Shown piece by piece: positions 33,151 to 44,654 of a stretch of 64,000 nt of DNA. The notes beneath the pieces are model-generated. The model saw only the letters and a program-made list of their open reading frames with translations. It did no database searches and was not told the origin of the DNA. Position 1 is the stretch's first letter; the number at the start of each line of letters is the position of its first letter. The DNA is taken from assembly GCF_029168945.1 (NCBI RefSeq), contig NC_083602.1:73676600-73740599 (forward strand). The letters run 5' to 3'. The DNA is from Cannabis sativa. Its lineage: Eukaryota; Streptophyta; Magnoliopsida; Rosales; Cannabaceae. Position numbers and translations under genes: made by a program.

Positions 33151-33514
33151 TAAGACGATACTACCAATAAAGCAGTTGTCTTCAAAATAAGTCTTTTCAC
33201 AGTGAAGATTCACTTTACAATGTGCACGTGAAGTGATCTCCTCTTAACCAAAAAAGATGCAGCAAAGTCATCTTTAGGTGAAGAGGTCCATCGACAAGTT
33301 ATGCCCCTACACTACTAGTCGAATAGGGAATTAGTGTAGTCAGAATCAATTTAGCTAATCCTTGATGAAAAATGTAAATTTACAATTGCTATTTCTTTTT
33401 TTTTTTTTTGAAAAAATGTGACTGAAAAATTCAAAAACTTAAGAAAAAAATGAAGAAGAAGATGAAGAAGAATAACTGAACAAGAAATAAAATAAGAAAC
33501 TTATATGTTAATGG

Positions 33515-33522
<8 letters not shown>
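33151..33522. other. Probable Tat 3' flank, no gene
   Basis: No coding trace. A T15 run lies near 33392-33407. The stretch next to the integrase tail may still belong to the Tat element. Confidence 0.35.

Positions 33523-33602
<80 letters not shown>
33523..33602. repeat. (GA)n microsatellite, 80 bp
   Basis: About 40 uninterrupted AG/GA units. A long apparent Leu-Ser ORF on the other strand is only a translation of this repeat. Confidence 0.97.
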
Positions 33603-33605
<3 letters not shown>

Positions 33606-33608
33606 TTA

Positions 33609-33850
33609 GGTAGCGCTTGGTTGGAGGTAATAAAATGGAATGGAAAGGAAATAATTTTTATTCTATTCCTTTGTTTGGTTGCATTTAAAACCATTAGAAT
33701 ACCATTCCAATGCAAGATTTGAAAAAAATTTAATAATTTTTTTTATCAATTTTTTTTATGTATTTTCAATTTTATTCCAGTTCATTCCTATTCCAATTTC
33801 TATTCTCATTCCTATTCCTATAATTTCATTCCTCCCAACCAAATACCACC
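33609..33850. mobile_element. PIF/Harbinger (Tourist-like) MITE with TSD TTA
   Basis: Opens GGTAGCGCTTGGTTGGAGG and closes with CCTCCCAACCAAATACCACC, imperfect inverted termini of the TTTGGTT type. TTA stands on both sides (33606-33608 and 33851-33853), the target duplication expected for this superfamily. The interior is made of 'ATTCCTATTCC' and 'GGAATGG' words. Non-autonomous. Confidence 0.75.
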
Positions 33851-33853
33851 TTA

Positions 33854-36800
33854 AGAAAAAAGAGGGTAAAAAAAAACAAAAAAGATAATTACCTATGGAT
33901 TTTGAAACACAAAAAAACTCACAAAAAAAAAATAAACAAGAGCGAGAGGTTTCAATTACAATAAAATATAAAAGAAAAAAAGTCATAAAAAATGAACAAA
34001 TGAGATAAAATATGAAATGAGATGAAAATACAATAAAGAATGTATGAGAAGATTTCTCAATTATTAATAATCAATTTTAATTAAAAAAAAAAAAACTGTC
34101 ACAAAAGTGACATAGCAAATCACATTAAAATTTTTACAAAATTTAAAAATAATAAAATAAAGTTATAATAAACCTTGATTGACACATATTAATTATTAAA
34201 TGAAATAAATTTTTTAGGGCCTTTTTGATTTTACACTTCAAAACAATTTTTTTTTTTTTTTTTTTTTTGCATTTTAAAGAATTCTATATAGAAATTCTTA
34301 TTGCAACTAATGCTGCAACCTAAATTGCAACAAAAAATCGTATAGAAACCCCTATTGCAACTAGCGCTGCAACCATTTTAGAAACCCAAACCATAAATTT
34401 AAAGGAAAAAAATTTTAAAAAATAGTATATGGGGTAATTCCTCTTTTTCTTATAACAAATTTAATAGATAATATATATTAAGATAGTAAAAAAGTAAAAA
34501 TTGATACATAACAGTAAAAATATAATAAAAATGAGAGATCCACTAGTGTAAATTTTCGAAAATTGATGATAGTATGAGCCCATTATTTTTTTCTTGTGAG
34601 GGCATGAGCCCATTATATAGACTATGACGTTTGATGAATCTAACTAATTTGGGTTTCTCATTAATAAAATAATGTCTTTCCTTATCCATAATGTGATAGC
34701 ATGTCGAACTTATTAATGTCGAGACGATCTCCATTTTGTAAAGAGATATATCTATTCACTAGGCTATAGAAGCCTTGATTGTAAAATTAATTAGTATGTT
34801 ATTAAGAATAGTAAATTTTGTATTAAAAAATTAATTAATTATTGATTTAAATGGATCCCTTCTAATTTATCATGTATACTACTACAGCAAACAACTTTGG
34901 CATTTTGTGAAGTGAGATTTGGTATACCAACCAGTGATAGATCGATGTTGAGAGTAATTTTGTTGGTCACATGTAAATTTTACTGTGGGAAAAGAATAAA
35001 ACACAATTGCAATCAACTAATAAGCCTTGTGAATAATGATACCTCGTAGATATATATATATATATATATATAATTATATGCCTCATAGGAAAGCAAAAAG
35101 AACTTCTCATCACTTTCAGATGATACCAAAGCCTTGAGAAGAGTAGTATGATTGGGAGTGTGGTTCTTACGACCTTTTTTCTTTTGCTCTCTAGTTAGAG
35201 TCATCATACATAATAATTTATTATTATATAATTCATTTGTACACATATAATGTAGTACAGATGAGGTTGGTAAGGATCGTGGGCGGTAGATTTAATGTTG
35301 CTTTTTGAAATAATAATTAATGTGATGGCCTTTTTGCTCTATTGTTAGGATTCATCTGGAAAAAGTGCTGATCCCTATTTTTATTTCCCATTTATATATT
35401 CTTCTTTTATTTAATTAATGGCTTCTCAAGTAGACTAATGAGGGTCTGATTCATTGCAGGAACCATGTGTTTTTTTTTTTTTCATTCATTTTGCTATAAT
35501 GGAACTATTTATATCTCTGGTCTTGAAAGCTATGCCCAAATATACATATTCTCTCTATCTCTCTCTCTCTGAAGTACGTACGTTTAGAAAAAAAATATGT
35601 AATTGCTAGCACAATAATTACACAACATAGTAATTATACTCTATAATTTAAATTATAAACGGTATCTAAATATATAGTAGTAACTATTTATGAATTTTTA
35701 ATATTTTATTTGGCAAAATAATGTATAACTTAAAAAATTAGTAGTATTTAAAATAGAAAGTTCTGAATAATTACACAATCAAAAAACATAAGAATTTAGA
35801 GAGTGTAATTGAGTTCTCTCAATTAGTTTTAATTAATCAGTTAGACAAATAAGCAAAATGGTACAATAACCTTATTATACCCAATTCTAAGATCTCTCAT
35901 GGCTATCCAAACGCGGACTAAAGCTTTTTGATTATCAGTTTGGAATATATATGAGGGTATATATTAAAGCTATATGTTGATAATTGTTAAGACCCCACTA
36001 TAAATATATATATATATATATATATTTTATATACAGCAAGATGAGTTTTCACATGATGAAATAAGAGAAAAAAATAGCAACTATTATAGATAGGCCGTAA
36101 ATGCTGCATGTACCGAATATATGTTCTCTCTCTCACTCTCACTCTCTCTCTATATATATATATCTCATATATGCAACATATGGTTATCATACAGTTAATC
36201 AGAGCATTACTATGATATCACTGTGATTAGCACCTTTACATATATACTTTTGCAATTGCTTAATAATACTCTCTAAAAATTATTACATTAAACTATATAA
36301 AATCTCATAATAAATTAAACCAATAACAATATTAATATTTAACATTTTGTGAATAATTTTCTCATGTATGGCTGGCTACAACAGAATATTTCATCATTAA
36401 TTTGTACTATGGTACACAATATAGGGGCTTCTCTTAAACTCTTCTATGAAGTTAATATTTAATTTAAAGCATTGTTATTGAGTATCAGTAGTGTTTAGCA
36501 CTTTTTATTAGTGTTGCCCCACAATTAGTTAATGATATTGTCTAAAAGTTATTTTCTTAAATTATATACGACTCAATACTTAATTACACCAATAGCGGTA
36601 TTATACTAAGGAATGTACTAGGCACCAATAATACCTTTTAGCAATTCTCTTAATTTACTATTCTAGTGTTTCATAACACTTTTATTTTTTAATTTATTAA
36701 TTACAAAAATAAAAGTAAAATTTGTTTTTTTAAAATTTTATTTTTAAAAATAAAAATGTGTTTTATAACTATTTTTTATTTTATAAGTTTAAAAAATGAA

Positions 36801-37714
36801 TATAAAAGTGTGTTCTATAACTTTCATTTTTATTTTTTTATTTAAATTAAGTCGATTAGGTCCAGGTCCGCATTTGGGACTGAGGCCGTGGTTTCGAGTT
36901 CAAATGTAGGGTTTGGGCCAGAGTTCGGGTCCAAGGTCCAAAATAAAGTCGGAGTCTAAAATATTGATTTGAGAAAGAAAAAAATATGTTTAAAAAAATT
37001 GTAAAAATAATTTTTTTTATTTTTAAAATTTTAATTCTCAATTAAATAATTGAAAAGTGAAAACAGTTTTATAGAATATATTTATTTTTATTTTTTTAAT
37101 TAAACAAAGAAAAATACAGCTTATACATGTTTGTATCAAGCTTTATATATATATGTGCATGCATGCATAGATCCACACTCCATGAGAGAGAGAGAGAGAG
37201 AGAGAGTAAAATTTAATGATTTGTGGGCAACCTCTTTATAGTCTTAGGCTGCTAACATATAAAAAGATGTACTATAATTAACATGCTTTCGGAATTTGAA
37301 GTAGAAAATTGACATAAAGCAAATAGAGAGAAACTTTTGATTGATCAATTCACCTCTCTCTCTCTCTATATATATATTATATTATGGATATATATGTTTT
37401 CAACATAAAGATCATTGCTTTTGTTTGATCAGAACTCTCTCTGCTATATAGCTGGCCCTTTTGAATTTATATAGTTTTATTATGTCGTATGTACCCATTG
37501 TCTGTTTCTTTACTATGCAGATGATGAACGTACGTAACCAATAAGTTACTATATATATATATATATATATATATTTAAGGAGTATGTAAATTAATATGAG
37601 TAATTGCCATGGAATGGATATTTAACTCTCACTCACTTAATTACAAAGAGAGAAAGGGTTTTGTTATATATGTGCTTATGAATCTCCAATATCAATTGAA
37701 ACTATTTAAGAGAA

Positions 37715-37745
<31 letters not shown>

Positions 37746-37988
37746 GAGCGGTGCATATTAATTGAATACATTAACAACATTGGTTTTTGTGCCGACTCAA
37801 CAGTGAATTTTCCAGTTTTTTGATTCTAGTACTACTAGTACTCAATATCTATGTCTTCATCTGCTGTAATCTCTGTTACAGAGAGACAGTGTTACCCCGT
37901 TTATTTATATATATGCATGTTACTTATTTTTGTTTCTTTTGTATTTTCTACAGTCAATTGATTATTAATAATTAAGACACATTATTAT
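33854..37988. other. AT-rich intergenic region, no gene supported
   Basis: Microsatellites: (TA)n at 35050-35072, 36004-36025, 37550-37574 and 37719-37745; GA at 37180-37206; a poly(T) run near 34247-34268. Near 34285-34380 the phrase 'TATTGCAACTA..GCTGCAACC' occurs twice, about 60 bp apart. Positions 36850-36960 are GC-richer, with repeated GGTCC/GGGTC words. No ORF longer than about 75 codons with family likeness was seen. Confidence 0.5.
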
Positions 37989-38685
37989 TAGGACGGTTTA
38001 TAAAACAGTCGATTCAATCAAATTCGTACGATTCAATTCAATCCAATTCGTAAAGTGCGACTATCTACAGTTATGCGGATTTGATTGGATTAGAAAATTC
38101 AAAATCCGCACTTGTGCGGATTAAATGTTAATGGACATATAAAAGTAACACATCCAATTCAATCCATATATATTTATAAAAAATTAAAAAATTATATATA
38201 TAAATAATATTTTAATGTAAAGAAAATAATAATTTAAAAGTCTAATATATATATAATACAATTATATTTCAAAACTTTATAGATCAAATGTATATTTCAT
38301 TCTTATATATAATTTTTCTTCTTTATACAATTTAAAATAAAATTAAACATTTTTTGTACAAACAATTTTTTTTTTCCTTTGAATTTGTTACTTGTTATTT
38401 TATTTATTTTAATTTATTGATGAAGACATAAAATAATACAATTATTTGTTTTAATTTGTTGCTAGTTATGTGAAAAAAAAATATTTTTTCATAAATATTA
38501 AATAATTTAATATTAAAAAGTAATCAATCCAAAATAACCAATCCAATCCACACTTTTGCAGATTGCATTGGATTTGAGCTATTGTGCGGATTGAATTAGA
38601 TCCAAAAAACAAAAAATCTGCACTTAGTGCGAATCGGGTGAACTATGAGTAAAATAGTGCGAATTGGATTCGATGAACACCCCTA
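37989..38685. mobile_element. hAT-like non-autonomous element
   Basis: The left end TAGGACGG...GATTCAATCAAATTCG and the right end ...CGAATTGGATTCGATGAACACCCCTA carry inverted 'CCAATTCG/CGAATTGG' and 'GTGCGGAT/ATCCGCAC' words. The centre is plain AT-rich. Flanks ACATTATTAT (left) and ACATTACTAT (right) are alike but not positioned as a clean 8-bp duplication. The superfamily is inferred from the CACCCCTA-type end. Confidence 0.5.
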
Positions 38686-39009
38686 CACATTACTATATCT
38701 TTCGTCAAAAATATACCGCAAATTTAATCTCTACTAGCTTGTAATTTTAGGAAGGCTTTTCACGATACAATTTATTGGTAATCTTAAGAACGTAATCAAA
38801 TGTTGATCATTTATGTAAATCAATATAAAGTCATAACTTAAGTGATTAAATTTTTAAATAATCAGTTCTTCTTAATAAAGTATGTATATCTTTAGTATCT
38901 TAAAGATACTTCATCACTTTGTATGAAAAAGAAAATGGTCTTAACTTCAGTTAATCTGATACTACTTAACGATCCTGAAACATATGCAATGCAAAATCTT
39001 ATTCAGACT

Positions 39010-39674
39010 TGTTGTCGAGCAAATTTCGACAACACCAGTTTTGTGCGAGTATCCAAGGGTTGCTTGGATACCAAAAAATAGATATGCGAGTACTCACTTA
39101 GAATGGCGAGTACTCAAAGAATATAGTGTATAATATACGCGAGTATTATGAATAGTATAAAATAGACACAGAAAAATATAGTGGTTCAGCACGAGCTTCG
39201 GGCTTGGCCTGCCTAATCCACTGTTGAAAAGAGTACTCTAGCTCTGTTTCTTTATTCAGATCAGCCCCCCTTTGAATGGAGGGGGAAGCCCCTACTTATA
39301 GGTAGTAGGCATCGGTTACAAATAATGGCCATAATGAGACCGTTACAATAATAATAACAATAATATGCTTATTAATCAAATTAATTACAACGGTTATAAA
39401 TATATGTAACGTTTGTCATGAATGCTCCTTGAATGTTTGACTGTTGACTTCCGTTAATTGGTGTATGTATTTGCACCTTTTCCTATTAGTACTGCGAGTT
39501 CACCAAATATGCGAGGTGTGCCTTTCTTACTATAGCGAGGTCTCTTTAAGTTAATATTGCGAGATCCTTTCTTTCGGTACTGCGAGTACTATAATATTGC
39601 GAGCCACCTTCAATACAGGGAGTTCTCTATAGACAAGTCTTTCTCGCGGGGAGGGTAAATTTATGCCTATAACA
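39010..39674 (-). repeat. 3' LTR of the LARD-like element
   Basis: On the + strand it reads TGTTGTCGAG...CCTATAACA. Seven differences from 43441-44105 were counted. A - strand TATAAGTA lies at 39293-39300. The end at 39010 forms a near-perfect palindrome (TGTTGTCGA, 7-base gap, TCGACAACA). Confidence 0.93.
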
Positions 39675-39859
39675 CATGCCCCTAGTTCTTCAGTATAGCT
39701 TGCTCTGTGCTGGAGAACTTAAAATAGTCCAAGCCCGCATTTGTCGATGATCATGATGCCTCATTCATGTTGTGCGTCACATTTTCGATTGGTTATCTAA
39801 ACTCGCAGGTTTCTTATAAGACCATCGCACAATAAAAATGTGAATCTCGCGGGATTCTT

Positions 39860-40060
39860 TTGGATGTGTGAACCGCTCGTGGTTCATATTGATGCATGGA
39901 CCTCGCGGGGTTTTCATCGGTGTATGAACCTATCGGGGTTTTTATGAACCTTGTGAGGTTCTAATTGATGCATGAACTTCTCGGAGTTTGCACTGATGTA
40001 TGAACCTTACGGGGTTCAAATAAATGCACAAACCTCTCGGGGTTTGTTTTGTTGTGCAAA
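39860..40060. repeat. Short irregular repeats preceding the 70-bp array
   Basis: The phrase 'GATGCATGAACCTCTCGGGG' recurs in diverged forms about every 30-40 bases (near 39868, 39898, 39929, 39948, 39975, 40003, 40030). It is the same hairpin core as in the 70-bp units, but with a shorter period. Confidence 0.6.
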
Positions 40061-40478
40061 CCTATCGGGGTTCTTAATTCATGGAATGGCTACGACCAAA
40101 CAGGTCGCGTATCGGGCATTCGTGTATGAACCTCTCGGGGTTCATATTTCATGGAATGCCTGCTACTAAATGGGTTGCATATCAAGCATTTGTGTACGAA
40201 CCTCTCGGGGTTCTTATTACATGGAATGCCTGCGACTAAATGGGTCGCATATCAAGCATTCGTGTAGGAACCTCTCGGGGTTCTTATTGCATGGAGTGTC
40301 TGCGACTAAATGGGTCGCATATCGGGCATTCATGTATGAACCTCTCGGGGTTCTTATTTCATGGAATGCCTGCGACTAAACGGGTCGCGTATCGGGCATT
40401 CGTGTATGAACCTCTCGGGGTTCTTATTTCATGGAATGCCTGCGACTAAACGGGTCGCATATCGGGCATTCGTGTGCT
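40061..40478. repeat. 70-bp tandem array, six units, two hairpins per unit
   Basis: CCTCTCGGGG (CCTATCGGGG in the first unit) starts at 40061, 40131, 40201, 40271, 40341 and 40411, an exact 70-bp spacing. Each unit contains GAACC-loop-GGTTC and, in most units, GCGAC-loop-GTCGC. The apparent ORFs here are only translations of the repeat. Confidence 0.9.
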
Positions 40479-41059
40479 GACAACATAGAACTCGCGGGTT
40501 CTGGTCGAGTTGTCGTGCACATTGGTCATCCGGACCAAATGATGGTAAAGATGCAGTCTTTACATAGGCTTGAGGGAGAAAACACCAAGTCATCACATAT
40601 ACTCGATATATGTCTCGACTGTGCTAACTTCTCTCTACGTCATGCTTTTATTCTTTTTACTATGCGATGCATAGTGTGCGACTAGACCCTATCTCGGTCG
40701 CACCTTCTCGCAAGTTTCGATCATGCAAGGAAATACTGTGGGAATTGCTCCCTTATCATGCCCCTAGTTCTTGCGATGACATGTTGCTGTCTAATCGTTG
40801 AACTTTTCTTGAGGGACATTTGATTGGTCACATTGCAGGTGATCTTTAGTTTTACCTTATCGAGGTTTCCACAATGACTGTCGATCATCATTTATATTTT
40901 CAAGATGCCCTGTCAGCAGAACTCTTTGGAGTCTGTACTGTCCGTTAGGACGGAGAGGCAATTTTTTCATGAATCGTCCAAATAAGGCATAGATTTGCCC
41001 ATATATACGATGTGCTAGTATTAAAAGTACCGAGCACCATCAGGGGTTTGCAATAAACT

Positions 41060-42195
41060 TGTTATTTTATCATGCAAAAATGAGTCTTTGGACTCGCCTA
41101 TTTATGATTATTAAAATAATTATTGCAATAGACTCACTAAATAATTAAGCAAAAATGAACGCACGTAGCTCGCCAATTTGCGATTACTTAAGAATGAGCA
41201 TAGTTGGCCCAAATACTTATGCAAAAAATGAGCACACATTGGGCTCGCCAATGAACGAATAAATGTATGAAGAGCATACTTGGCTCCTAAATAGCCATGC
41301 AAAAATGAGCACAGACAGTGCTCACCAATTTGCGATTAAATAAGCATAATCGTGGGCAAAAATGAACACTATTTTCGACTTGCCAATTATTTGTGAGCGT
41401 ATACAAAAATGAGCATTATAGTTGGCTCTAAGTATCATGCAAAAATGAGCACACACTGGGCTCGCCAATTTGTGATTATGAAAAAAAAAAATAGGTATTG
41501 CAATACGCTCATAAATAATTATGCAAGAAATAAGTGTCATGTTTCACTCTACTTTGCAAATAAAATGAGCACATAGCTTTATCATGCATTCAGATGCATT
41601 TCTATTCCCCTTAGAAGTTAACGGATAATAATTTATCAAATATAGAATAATTATTTGACCAAAGTGTTGGACTTGATTAAAATAAAGGAAAAAGTGCACC
41701 TGGTAATCTGTAGGCGTTAGGCTATCCGCACATATAGCGTCCAGGCGTTGATTGATTCCTTCTCGTTCCTTTAATGTATCGTACCTCTTTACTTTTATAT
41801 ATTCGATATATAAGAGTGTGGTATTTACCAAGTGGGCCATCATGCCCTAAAATGAGACAAAAAAGTCTTTTGCCTTTGGTAATTAATTCATCGTCCGAAC
41901 CTTTTGAGTAGGGTTCGATTCTTTAATTTTTCTGAGATGTTAGCCAGCAAACCTTTCGGGTTTGTGCGCCCGATTGAATCAGAATGGTGCCTAGCGAGGC
42001 ATTGGCCATACTTGCGATGTGCTAATAGGTAAAAATAATCGAGCACTATCGCGAGCTTGCCATATACTTGGTATTTTAGTATACAAAAATAAGTGTTTGA
42101 GCTTGCCTCTTTGAGAGTACATATGCATAATTGCGAACTTATTAGATAATTTTGTAAAAAAATGAGCACACGTAGGGCTCGCCCATTTGCAAATA
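41060..42195. repeat. Second internal array, unit about 70 bp, diverged
   Basis: 'ATGCAAAAATGAGCACA' followed by 'GGGCTCGCCAATTTGCGATTA' recurs near 41071, 41149, 41218, 41287, 41353, 41405, 41438, 41519 and 41556, and again near 42083 and 42154. The spacing is about 66-80 bp with some shorter units. The gap at 41600-42070 is unique sequence. Confidence 0.7.
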
Positions 42196-43419
42196 GAAAT
42201 ACAATAGCGAGTTTTCTGGAAGCATTTGGGAGTTGAATTCCAAACATCATTTCGTGCTTGCTTTTGGTCACGCCGAACATTTGGACTTCGAGAATTAAGG
42301 CCTCCAATTTGAATGGACAAAAGTTGGTCTGTTCTCCATTAATTATGCTTTGAATAACCAAATACACAATATAACGAATGGGCTTCCAACAAATAGAATT
42401 GGGCTTGTTGTTATATTCATACCCAATCAAATTGTATAGGGTTGTGATTATCTTATCAAATGGGCAATATCTTCAAGCGCCGACAGTTATATATACGATT
42501 AATAAATCTCCATAAATATTTTCCTCGTAGGAAAGAAACAAAAAATGACAACAGCGCTTTGGATTTCCTCTTCTACTGCCGTTAATATGAAATTGATTTG
42601 TTTTTAATGGCTGAGCGGTTGGAATCTCTAGTATTGGCGTTCCAATTCAAAACAGAGTCATCGCTTGAAATTCTCTAATCGATGACAAGAGAGACAACCA
42701 GGCGGGTTTCGATTTCGACGCCATAGTGTCTATCTTTCCACGCGCTCACCGAATACCAGATGAATATCCATTTTATTCTTGCCAACGTCATTTCACTTAT
42801 ATAAACGGATCTTTATTTTGCGATTGCTGGAGCCTTTGTTGCAATTTTTGGGGTCGCTTCTTTGTGGATGTGAGAACAACGACGGGTTGCTCCCTCTTTC
42901 CGACCTTCTTCTTTATGCCATATTGTTCTGCCCCTAGTACTCTCGCAGGAGTAAAAGAAATATACTCTGTTGTTGCTATTCTATAATCTCTGAAAAAGGT
43001 CGAGATTTTTCGATGTCCGAGCGACTCCAAAATCTAAGCGTCCTCAAAACTTGGACGGCTTCAAGGACAGTGATAGAACTCGACGTGCACTAGGACCTGA
43101 CCGGCTCCATGATCTGAGCGTATTTAGGCGGCTCTAGATTCTGAACTAGCAGTGAGATCCGCTCATTCTTCGTTGAATATATTGTATTTATTTTTGATTT
43201 CTTGAACTGGATTTTTCCCAGGTTGGAGGCTGCTGAGATTGCTTGCTGATGTAAAATTTCTTTTCTCTGAATAGTGCCTTGATAATCTTGAAAGATGATT
43301 TGTGTTGATTTTGGTTGATCCCTGAATGCTAGTGGCTGATTTATGATTTCTGATTTCTGTGCTAGGGGCTTGTCACGCCATGACTCTCCTCAAAAATCAT
43401 AGAAGTATTATACAACGCG

Positions 43420-43440
43420 TTTCCCACAGACGGCGCCAAT
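43420..43440 (-). other. Primer-binding site of the LARD-like element
   Basis: - strand: ATTGGCGCCGTCTGTGGGAA directly follows the LTR end. A TGGCGCC-type start is a familiar PBS form in plant Gypsy elements and differs from the PBS of the Tat copies here, so the helper is probably another Gypsy family. Confidence 0.7.
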
Positions 43441-44105
43441 TGTTGTCGAGAAAATTTCGACAACACCAGTTTTGTGCGAGTATCCAAGGGTTGCTTGGAT
43501 ACCAAAAAATAGATATGCGAGTACTCACTTAGAATGGCGAGTACTCAAAGAATATAGTGTATAATATACGCGAGTATTATGAATAGTATAAAATAGACAC
43601 AGAAAAATATAGTGGTTCAGCAGGAGCTTCGGGCTTGGCCTGCTTAATCCACTGTTGAAAAGAGTACTCTAGCTCTGTTTCTTTATTCAGATCAGCCCCC
43701 CTTTGAATGGAGGGGGAAGCCCCTACTTATAGGTAGTAGGCATCGGTTACAAATAATGGCCGTAATGAGACCGTTACAATAATAATAACAATAATATGCT
43801 TATTAATCAAATTAATTACAACGGTTATAAATATATGTAACATTTGTCATGAATGCTCCTTGAATGTTTGACTGTTGACTTCCGTTAATTGGTGTATATA
43901 TTTGCACCTTTTCCTATTAGTACTGCGAGTTCACCAAATATGCGAGGTGTGCCTTTCTTACTATAGCGAGGTCTCTTTAAGTTAATATTGCGAGATCCTT
44001 TCTTTCGGTACTGCGAGTACTATAATATTGCGAGCCACCTTCAATACAGCGAGTTCTCTATAGACAAGTCTTTCTCGCGGGGAGGGTAAATTTATGCCTA
44101 TAACA
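43441..44105 (-). repeat. 5' LTR of the LARD-like element
   Basis: The same length as its partner. It stands next to the PBS, so it is the 5' LTR of a - strand element. It carries the promoter (TATAAGTA on the - strand, 43731-43724) and the same terminal palindrome. Confidence 0.93.
43724..43731 (-). promoter_or_regulatory. TATA-like box in the LARD 5' LTR
   Basis: TATAAGTA on the - strand, followed by a GC-rich inverted pair (CCCCCT/AGGGGG) close to the expected start site. Confidence 0.45.
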
Positions 44106-44110
44106 AGACT

Positions 44111-44654
44111 CTTATGTATACATTAGGCTTCTAAAAATATAAATAAATGAATGTTCTTAATTTATTCTCATTCCAGTTCAGATGTAGGCTTGAGTTGAAT
44201 TTATCACACTTAAAGATAAAAGTAAAATGAGGTGAATAATACATAATTTTATTTAATCAAAGATGTTGCGTTACTCTCTAACTAATTAAAATTATATATG
44301 TTATTTATATTCTTTATCTCAATATAATAATTTGAGATATGAATCATTTCACCTTATATAAAAACTTCTATCATCATTTGCAAGTAATATATTGTCTATA
44401 TATAAAATAAATATTACTTCCACTAATCTTCTGGTATATAACTAATTCATAACTCTTTTTAAAACTAAAGAAAAAAATGACAAGATGAAATAGCAATTGT
44501 GAAATATTTATTTTAATCTATAGGTAAACTCTTTAAGATTGCATATGTTCACCACTATTAGAGGAAAATTTTTATAGTAGTCTGTATACATTCTCCTCCA
44601 GTTCACTGTTTGGAATTAATTAATGAATTGAAACGAGCAACAAATGTTAATATT
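44111..44654. other. AT-rich flank, no gene
   Basis: Host-side sequence right of the LARD-like element. Nothing recognised. Confidence 0.4.

Larger units (their letters stand above)
39010..44105 (-). mobile_element. Intact non-autonomous LTR element (LARD-like), 5.1 kb, TSD AGACT
   Basis: Two 665-bp LTRs bound a 3.77-kb interior. AGACT is duplicated exactly at 39005-39009 and 44106-44110. A PBS next to the right LTR reads TTGGCGCCGTCTGTGGGAA on the - strand, so the element runs right to left. I find no gag, protease, RT, RNase H or integrase motif in any frame. The longest open frame (42430-41888, - strand, 180 codons) resembles nothing I recognise. The interior consists of two tandem arrays and unique spacer. 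By eye the LTRs differ at only 7 of 665 positions, so this is the youngest insertion in the window. Confidence 0.9.

Noticed and set aside
33431..33715. ORF with a long Leu-Ser repeat
   Set aside because: It is only the translation of the (GA)n microsatellite.
37440..37980. Possible 3' splice site and short exon near TATGCAGATGATG
   Set aside because: A pyrimidine stretch and AG followed by ATG are present, but no open frame with likeness follows and the area is microsatellite-rich. Not enough for a gene call.
40061..40478. CRISPR-like array
   Set aside because: Units are contiguous with no unique spacers and lie inside an LTR retroelement of a plant genome.
39972..40685. Repeat protein suggested by overlapping ORFs ('MECLRLNGSHIGHS')
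   Set aside because: The 70-bp unit is not a multiple of three, so the frame shifts each unit and three ORFs overlap. The repeat is selected at the nucleic acid level, not as protein.
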